Both the position numbers and the translations under genes were made by a program. Below, piece by piece: positions 12,801 to 21,800 of a stretch of 64,000 nt of DNA. Within the stretch, counting starts at the first letter, position 1. Each line of letters opens with the position of its first letter. A model generated the notes under the pieces. That model did not search any database and had not been told where the DNA came from. It saw nothing but the letters and a program-made list of their open reading frames with translations. This DNA comes from Antedon mediterranea (lineage: Eukaryota; Echinodermata; Crinoidea; Comatulida; Antedonidae): positions 21,744,288 to 21,808,287 of the forward strand of contig NC_092676.1 in the NCBI RefSeq assembly GCF_964355755.1, read 5' to 3'.

Positions 12801-15800
12801 CGCGAGAATGGTTCGTCGATGGGATTCGTTATGAAAGATCCTAACAAGAACCCAAGGAGCATTGCGTTATTACCGTTAAGAGGGTGAGTGAGAAAATGAG
12901 GCAAGGTACATTCAGGCTTTTAATGATTGAATGAAATAATGATGTAGGATGTAAGAAATGAACAAAACAAATACAAAACATTAATTATTTGTTTTATAAT
13001 AAAGTAAACAATAATTCCAAAAAGAATTTGGAACTCCCATTTCATAGAATGACCTCGGTTACAGATAGGTTTTCCATCTCACCTACATTTAAAATATGCA
13101 CCAAAGATTTTGAAAAATGTGTGGGTGGGGATGTAAAGCGCTGGGGTGGAGGAAAAGTGTTGAAGCGGAGGAAAAGTGTTGGGGTAGCCCTTCTAGGCTG
13201 AACATCTCTGTCAGTACCTGTTATTTGGCATCAAATTACTGCAAATTATATACCTAACAAATTCTATTCCATAAAATGTATTTGTAGGCTAATGTTCTGG
13301 ACCAATATAAAAGAAAGCAAATCAGCCACTTTAGAGATGGCAACTATTGATGGTGATATGCACAAAGAACTGATAAACACTGGCATATATCAGCCAGGCC
13401 CTATCACAGCTGATGCGGAATCTGACCGAGTTTACTGGTTTGAAGACAGAACCGGTAACATTAAATATGTTAATATTAATAGTAAGTAAATATTGCCAAA
13501 ATGAATGTATACATAATTTCAGTATCATGATCAATTGAGAAAAATGGCTAAAGATCTGTCTACGCTATCAAACTTTATGTGACAAAAAAAATGTGATGTA
13601 CCCATATATGGACATGATAATACCATATTTAAGAATATCACTACCATATTTGGGCACGTCACAATTTTGTTGTCAAACTAGTTTGATAGTGTAGACAGAA
13701 CTTAACAGGCATCTATAATTTATTTGTGTTCTGCATTTATGGGTTACATAATAATATATATATAACATATAATATATAAATTGTCTTACAGCTGGTGACA
13801 GTGGTAAGATAGTCGATGACCTTGTGTTAGTTTCAGGTCTGACTGTTTACAGAAATTACATTTATTGGGTGGATAAACAACTTAAACAGATAATGCGTGC
13901 CGACAAATATTCTGGAGAAGACAGACAAACCATGCTTGGACGTATTGATCACCTGACAGACATCCTTGCTGTTAAAAGACCGGAAGATCGTAAGTCTATG
14001 ATGATTTTTACTTTCATATATAGAATCCCAATTAAGAACACATAAGGGACACTATCAGGACAGGACTAGATTTTTTCACTTTGACTTGACATTGAGTGTA
14101 CCAATATGTCGGTGTGATGTGTACGGATTGTTTTATATTTATAGCGAACCAGCCATGTTCCCGTAGAAATGGACAATGTTCGCACTTTTGCATCCCAACC
14201 GGTATGGGCACTGCACGTTGCTCCTGTCCCAGTCATCTAAATCTCCATGAGGATGAAGAACAGTGTATTGGTAAGTAACAAGTCTGCCGAATCTGAAGTA
14301 AACCCCATATATGGATTTTATACATGACAAAGGGCTACATAATATATAGGTTATGTTCACTCCTAAGGTGGTGAATGCATACCCCATGTGATGTTTCACA
14401 ATAACCGTGATATTTCAAACAGTCAATGTTATGTAGAGACTACTATGGACAAAAAAAATTACATTTTCCAAAATTTGCAACTTATTATTGAATATAGATG
14501 ATGCCTAAGGTATAAAATACATGAATACAGTTTTAAATTTTTAAAATCTTTTGTTAGGCCATTCTTTCAGAAATTCTCCCGATATTTCACTTTACCTAGT
14601 TAATACATCTATTAAAGTATATGAAGCCATGTTATCTTGATATAACTCTTATATAACTTATTTTGATAGATCCACTTACGTGTGCCCCAGATAATTTTGC
14701 GTGTAAATCCGGTGATGTTGAATGCGTTCCAAAGACTTGGCTTTGTGATACCGATCCTGACTGTGAAGATGGCAGTGATGAAATAGGATGTGGTAAGAGT
14801 CGCAGTTTTTTTGGGGGGGAATTCTTTTTTTTAGGTTTTAGAATGGACTTGGACTAGACTAGAATTCTCATGGAGTCTCCAGAATTCTCTTGGAATGTCA
14901 AGAATTCTATTGGAGTCTTCACAATTCCCTTTGAGTTTACACAATTCTATTGGAGTTTTCAGAACTCTTTTGGAGTTTTCAGAACTCTTTTGGAGTTTTC
15001 AGAATTCTTTTGGAGTTTTCAGAATTCTCTTGGAGTTTTTAGAACTCTCTTGGAGTTTTCAGAATTCTCTAAGATTTTTCAAGATTCTTATTGAGTCCTG
15101 AATTCACTTGGAATTTCCCGAATTCTCTTGGAGTTTTCAGAACTCTCTTGGAATTTTCACAATTCTCTTGGAGTTTTCACAATTCTCTTTGAGTTTTCAC
15201 AATTCTCTTTGAGTTTTCACAATTCTCTTGGTGTTTTCACAATTCTCTTGGAATTTCCAGAATTCTCTTTGGAGTTTTCACAATTCTCTTGGAATTTCCA
15301 GATTTCTCTCAGCTCAAAAATGTATTATAACTATAATATTGTTTTTCTAGATTTGTGTGCCGACGATGAATTTGCGTGCGACAATGGAGTGTGCATTCCT
15401 GAGAAATTCCAATGCAATGATGATTTTGACTGTGATGACGGATCTGATGAAGACGATTGTTTGAAACCGTGCAAGAGCTTCCAGTTTGCCTGCAAGAACA
15501 AACTGTGTGTTGATTCTGATGCCTATTGTAACGGTTTCTTTGATTGCCCTGACAAGAGCGATGAGTTCAATTGTACAGGTAATTTGATGTGTTGGTTATT
15601 TATGTTGAATTCTTTTTTTATACATATATGGAATGGTAGCAAGCATGTTTCAACAAACCTAAAGCTCTGTTTACACTATCAAACTAGTTTTACAAAAAAA
15701 GTAGTGATGTGCCCAAATATGGTAGTGATATGACATCATGTCCATATTATGGGCACATCACATTTTTTATTACATAAGTTTTGATAGTGTAGACATAGCT

Positions 15801-18800
15801 TTAGGCTTTTGTCTTTTCTCTGACCGTAGTACCAGGATTTTTCTCATGGCCAAAACTAATAATAGAGGTTACTATATAAATACAATATTTTTTATTTATT
15901 AGTATGTAATGTTTAGGCAACTGAATAATAAAAAAAACATTGGTTTTATTTTCTTCAGTAAGAAGTGATTCAATTCATCAAAAACCAATCACAAAAGAAG
16001 TTCTAGTTTCTGTTGTCATTTTTGGCTTTGTTATACTCGCTGTTGTCATAGTTACCGTCGTATGTTGCAAACGTAGAAATCGCAGTGAATCGCTGGACAA
16101 CCGGAGGTACGACAGCGCCAGTCAGCATAACCTGTCCACGGTTCTGGTCCTCAACCAACTCAACAAAGAACAAACAACTCGTAAATATTTAACATGTAAG
16201 TTGTAAAGATTTTGTTGTCATATCATGTTCTTACTTGAATCTTACTTGAATCTTCGGGCTCTTGATTAAGGCAAATGCCTTTTAAACGCCCTCCATTTCT
16301 TCTGTATTTATCTAGAATTGGTAGCAAAATTTATCTCCCATTGCTCTGTCTTTGTTTAGTTGATCCTTGAATGCATTTATGTTTTCTGCTTGTACTGTAG
16401 TGTGGTATAGATTGTTCCATGTGTTGACGATTCTACATGAAAAGGAGTGGCTTCTGATTTTCAGTCGGGCTCTTGGCTTTCTTAATTTGAATTGATGGCC
16501 CCTTGTTCTACTGTCCTCTCTAAAGTCAAAAAAGGTTTCGGCTTCAATATCATCCAAGCCCTTGATAATTTTAAACACTTGTATAATGTCCGCTCTCCTT
16601 CTTCTGTAATTCAGTGTAGGTAATCCAAGCTCTTTTAATCTCTGATCGTAAGATTTATCTCTTAACTTTTTGACAATTTTAGTGGCCCTACGCTGCACTC
16701 TTTCAAGCTTATCCAAATCACCTTTTAGGAGAGGGTACCATATACAGCTTGCGTATTCCAGATGAGGTCGAATTATACTTTTATAAAGGGGCAGGAACAT
16801 ATCCTTATCCATGTAAGCAAAAGATCGCCTTACCAATCCAATGAGTCTATTTGCTTTATTTACAGCTTCATTCGTATGTAGTGAAAATTTTAAAGACTGA
16901 TCAAAAGTAACTCCAAGGTCCTTTTCAGTATTGGCATTTGGCAGATCCTCGTCACCTTCCTCTGTTGGCATAGTGAATTGCATTTGTGGATTTGAATTTC
17001 CATAATGTATTACTTTACATTTATTAATGTTGAATTTCAGCTGCCATCTTTTAGACCAATCGGATAATGCCTTGAGATCATTTTGAACAGTATCATTTCT
17101 GTTTTCATACACAACATTAAACATCTTAGTGTCATCTGCAAACATCCATACTTTAGATTTAACTGCATCAGGTAGGTCGTTTATGAAAATGATAAATAAT
17201 AAAGGGCCTAACACGCTGCCTTGAGGGACTCCGCTTTTAACCGTAGACCATTCAGAAAATGCTGCGGCCACTCTAACTCTTTGTTTCCTCCCTGTCAAAA
17301 ATTGATGTATCCATCTCAGTAGGTTTCCTTTTATTCCGTACGCTTCCAATTTTGTTATTAATCTCTGGTGGGGGATAGAATCGAATGCCTTACTAAAATC
17401 CAAATATACAGCATCAAAGTTTTCTCCCGCATCCAGCAATTTCGTCCATTCTTCCATCACCTCCAGCAATTGTGTGACGCAAGATCTACCTTTCCGAAAC
17501 CCATGCTGTGCTTTTATAATAAGGTTTCTATCATTTAGAAACTGTATAATTTTGTCTCTCACAATTGATTCCAAAAGTTTGCATACGACAGATGTCAAAC
17601 TTACTGGCCTGTAGTTTCCAACCTCCGTCTTGTCCCCTTTCTTAAAAATTGGTACTACATTTGCACATTTCCAGCACTCCGGTAACTGTCCAGTCGATAG
17701 TGATTTGTTGTATATTGACGTCAATGGAGTTGCAACAATTTCTTTAAGTTCCTTCAGTACTCTTGGATGCACGTCATCTGGTCCAGCTGATTTATTTGAG
17801 TTCATCTGCTGAAGGCATGTAAGCACTTCCTCCTTTGTCACTTCAATTGACTCCAAATGGTCATCCACGTCAACTCTTGGTGTAACTTCTGGCAATGACT
17901 CGAGGTCTTCATTCGTGAATACACTTGTGAAAAATGCGTTGAAAATTTCCGCTTTATGCTGATTGTCATCAGCCATATTACCCTTTCCATCCTTCACCAA
18001 TCCAATAGATTGAGTTGTTTTGGTTTTCTCTCTTACATATTTCCAGAAACTTTTAGGATTTGTTTTTACTTCATTGCAAATTTTCCGCTCCAGTGCAATC
18101 TTTGCTGCCCTTTTTTCACCTGTTACTATATTTCTTGCCTTTTTGTAACTGTCATAATCCTTCTGTTGTCGAGACCTTGTAAACTTTTTCCATGCATTAT
18201 GTTTCATTTTAATTTTCCTCTGAACGTCACCAGTCATCCAGATAGGTTTATTTTCTTTTTTTATGTTTGACTTGGGAATACAGATCTGAACAGCATTTCT
18301 TATTGATTTATTTAAAGCTTCACAGGCCTCTTCAACATTTGTATTTTCAAATTGGTAGTCCACCTCAGTAATCAGTTCTTTCATTTTAATATAGTCACCC
18401 TTGTTGAAATTTAGCTTGTATTCCATTTTCTCTTGTATTTTAGTTACACAGTCATATGAAAACAAGATTGTTACGTGGTCGCTTTTTCCTAATGGTGGAC
18501 CTATCTCCATTTCACTTTTGGTTTCATCCATGGTGATTACTAAGTCGAGTATGTTAGGTGTTTGACCATCTCGAAATCGTGTTGGTTGCTGTATACACTG
18601 GCATAGAAAATTATCTCTAAGGCATTCAATAAACCGATTACTTTTATGTGTTTCATTTTTATTTGTACTCCAAGAAATCCAATCAATTTCAGGAAAATTG
18701 AAATCTCCTAACATGATGAAATCAGAAATACCATTTAGTTCACTTGCTTTGTTGATAGCAGATAGTAACGCTTGATTATTTTCGTCAATACTGTTAGGAC

Positions 18801-21800
18801 TTCTGTAAATACATCCGCATAATAGTTGTTGCCTTTTATTTATTTCAATTTTGATCCATAGTGCTTCCACAAAATTTAAATTCAGTAATTCGTTACAGAT
18901 ACTGGCATTCAGCTCTTCCTTCGCAAAAATAACCACACCTCTACCACTTCTGCCAGAATCAAATTTTGTGTATCCCTTGATGCTTAACTCAACTTCCAAT
19001 ATGTCTGTACAAGTTTTGTTATTTACTTCAGTTATTGCAACCACATCAGGTTTCCTTTGATTTATAATATCACGTAACTCACCTATTTTATTTCTCAGGG
19101 CATCTGCGTTTGTGTAAAGAAATTTCAACGACTTCTCATGAAAATCAACAATATCATCGTTTCTTAAACTAGATTTCTTCTGCTTTAATCCTTCTATAAA
19201 AGTTTTAAATTTTTTCTTGTCCTCTGAACATTTTTTTTTTCTTATAAATTTTTGTTTCACTTTTCTTTCTAAATTAAAATAATTTTCTTCAAAACAAAAA
19301 GATTCTATATTTGAAAATTCTTTATGATGATGAACTAGGGCCTCGAAAACGATCAAACGCCAGTTCGCTATCCCGCTTCATAATTTTACCTCTTCTTATA
19401 ACAAGATCAATCTCGCCGTTATCTTTCCTTGATCTTAGTTCCTGTCTTAACTCATAGTTCATTTGCCTCTCTTTTTTTGATCTATCAGGATTAATATATA
19501 TGTTCTTTAGAAATGCGTGATCCGTGCTTCTAAGTTTTTTTGCATTTACCATCACTTCCCTTTTACTTTTCAGGCTATCCAGAGAAACTCTTGCCATTCT
19601 ACACCCGTCTTCCGTGTATTTCCCAAGCCTGATCACTTCTGTTATTTCAACTCCCTCTATCTCTAGACACTCATTGAATAATTTCTCAATAGCAACCCTG
19701 TCTTCCTTCAGTCTCTGCTGAGAACTTTGGTTATCAGATTCAGGTAGATTTTCGATCACAATATTTAATTTACGAGATTCTCTATCTCTATATTCTTCAA
19801 TGCCTTCCTGAACACTCTCTTTAATTTTCCCATCCATTAGATCGTAGCTCTCTTTTAATTCTATCAAATTATTTCTTGTGTCGACCTGGATTTTTTCAAT
19901 GACTTCAATGTTTTTATTGGTTAGTGATGCTCTAAGCGCCTGATCTTTTTGCGTTTTTTCCACAATATTTAATCTCGCATTCATATTTTCCTGCAATTCA
20001 TTTATCTCCGCAATTTTCTTCAACAAAGGTAACTGTACAAGGCATGTATCACATGACCATAAAAAATTCTTTATTTCGCTGTCGGAGAGGAGAGCATACA
20101 TTTTATTTGAGAGTTTTGAACATTTCAGGCAGAAACACCTCTTACAAATGTCACAATTTACGCCCTTATCCTTTTCGCCTATGATGGTTTTACAGATAGC
20201 ACAAGCTCCCTCAACTGACTGTGGAGTTGCTTCCTGTTCAGGTTGGCTAGGCCTAGGCCTAGCATCTGCAGGCCTAAATCTAGGTTCCAGTTCCATATCC
20301 TTTCTATCCCTTGCCTTCCCTCTAGTAGTAGGCCTACCTTCAGCCATGGTTGTTAAGTTCAAGGAACACTAGGCCTAGCCCCTACACCCTGCTTCCAGGA
20401 CTCTATGCTCCTCTGTATGGATACTGTAGGCTTCACATGGGTCCAGTTGACTTACCCCGACTTAGCAAACACGCTTCCAGAATATCGAAAAATATATCCT
20501 TTTTGATACAAATTTCTTGGTACTAGTACTTATTATCAATTAATATATCATATCATCCACTTTGAAGAACAATTTAAATCCCGGTTTCAAAGATTTTAGC
20601 AGATTTAATTCATGAGGTTCAGAGCAAAATAAAACTACATGTTGCATTATCGAATAGCGCCACCACTGTTGTCAAATTGATTAATTTAATTTCTTCTATT
20701 TCATCCGGTTCATATGTAGAAATTCAATTTGACATCAGAATTCAATTTGAGATATAACAGGAAATTAGAGAAACCCCCCCCCCCCCCCCATAAAAGAGAC
20801 ACTGCTATTAAGGAGACATCATGCATGCGGTTCTACAGGTACTGTAATTGAAAATATACTCCAATATGGGTATTAGTTCAGCCTTAGAAGTGCCCATAAT
20901 TAAATTGATAAATACTACAAAATGGAACAAACCATTTTATAAAGGGGTATTTATTGGGGGTTATCTATATATAAATTTACGTAAGGGCAAAATGCGGTAA
21001 ATCGCGCCTTACTTCTAGAATTTTTACTCGATGGTATATAAAGTTGCTTCGTACTTTCGGTACTGATTTTAACCACCTGATGTAACCCTGTTTACTAATT
21101 AAATTAAGTTAGATAATTAGTTATTGACGATTAAAACAAATTTAGGTTCAACGATTTGCCCCAAATAGGGGTGTTTTCCGATCGTGGTATACACTGTCTG
21201 ATGGATGTCCATCTTGAAAAATACCCGCCACAAAAATGCGAGGAGGCTTCGCATTTTCCTATCTCCTCCTACGATAATTGTTTTTAATAGCTGAAAACCT
21301 GTTGAACAGCTAGAGTACAGCATCATAATGTTGAAGACAGGCCGATTTTCTTTAAAAAATACTATTTTGATAGATATAATATACGATTATACAAATGTAT
21401 TGATTTGCGATGAATGGAACATCCCAATCTCTCAGTCTGCCAGAGTTTGGTTTAACACAAGTAGGTAAATTTATGAGCCCTTGGTTTAACACATACGGTA
21501 GGTAAATATATGGGCCCTTTGAGAATAAACTTGCAATACTTTGAAAATACTGTAAATACCTGTTAACTATTTTTGGTCCTCATTTAAATCGAACATTTCT
21601 TACTGTGAATGGGTGTGAATGTTCGTACTGTTAGATGTAATATAAAAATATATACAAATAAACTTTATGCCTGAGATTGTGGATAGGCTCTACTATTAGA
21701 TATATAAACACATTATTATATACAAATAAACTTTATACTGACAGTTCCTTCTCAACGTTTGTATTAATTAATAATTACCAATAATATAAACGTCGTAGTG

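Larger units (their letters stand above)
16230..20460 (-). mobile_element. CR1-like non-LTR retrotransposon, two open ORFs, antisense in LRP5/6 intron
   Basis: A near-complete LINE on the minus strand with ORF1 (20362-19322) and ORF2 (19356-16312) overlapping slightly in different frames. After ORF2 there is about 80 bp of 3' sequence ending in tandem copies of an 11-bp unit (GATTCAAGTAA), which fits the short 3' repeats of CR1-type elements rather than a poly(A) tail. Neither ORF has a stop or frameshift, so the insertion is probably young. Its 3' end lies only about 35 bp downstream of the LRP5/6 donor at 16196. The 5' boundary is approximate. Confidence 0.88.

Noticed and set aside
14870-15310. 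CRISPR-like regularly spaced repeats
   Set aside because: Units are directly tandem at 20 bp with no unique spacers, in an animal intron. It is a minisatellite.
15128-15733. 201-codon plus-strand frame read as a single exon
   Set aside because: The first two-thirds are minisatellite. Only 15351-15578 is the real LRP5/6 exon, with two LDLR class A modules.
21117-21326. 69-codon minus-strand frame conserved at 52802-53011 and partly at about 63040-63250
   Set aside because: It is conserved only because all three lie in copies of the same Helitron-like element. Substitutions do not favour synonymous sites in any visible way and no domain is recognised.
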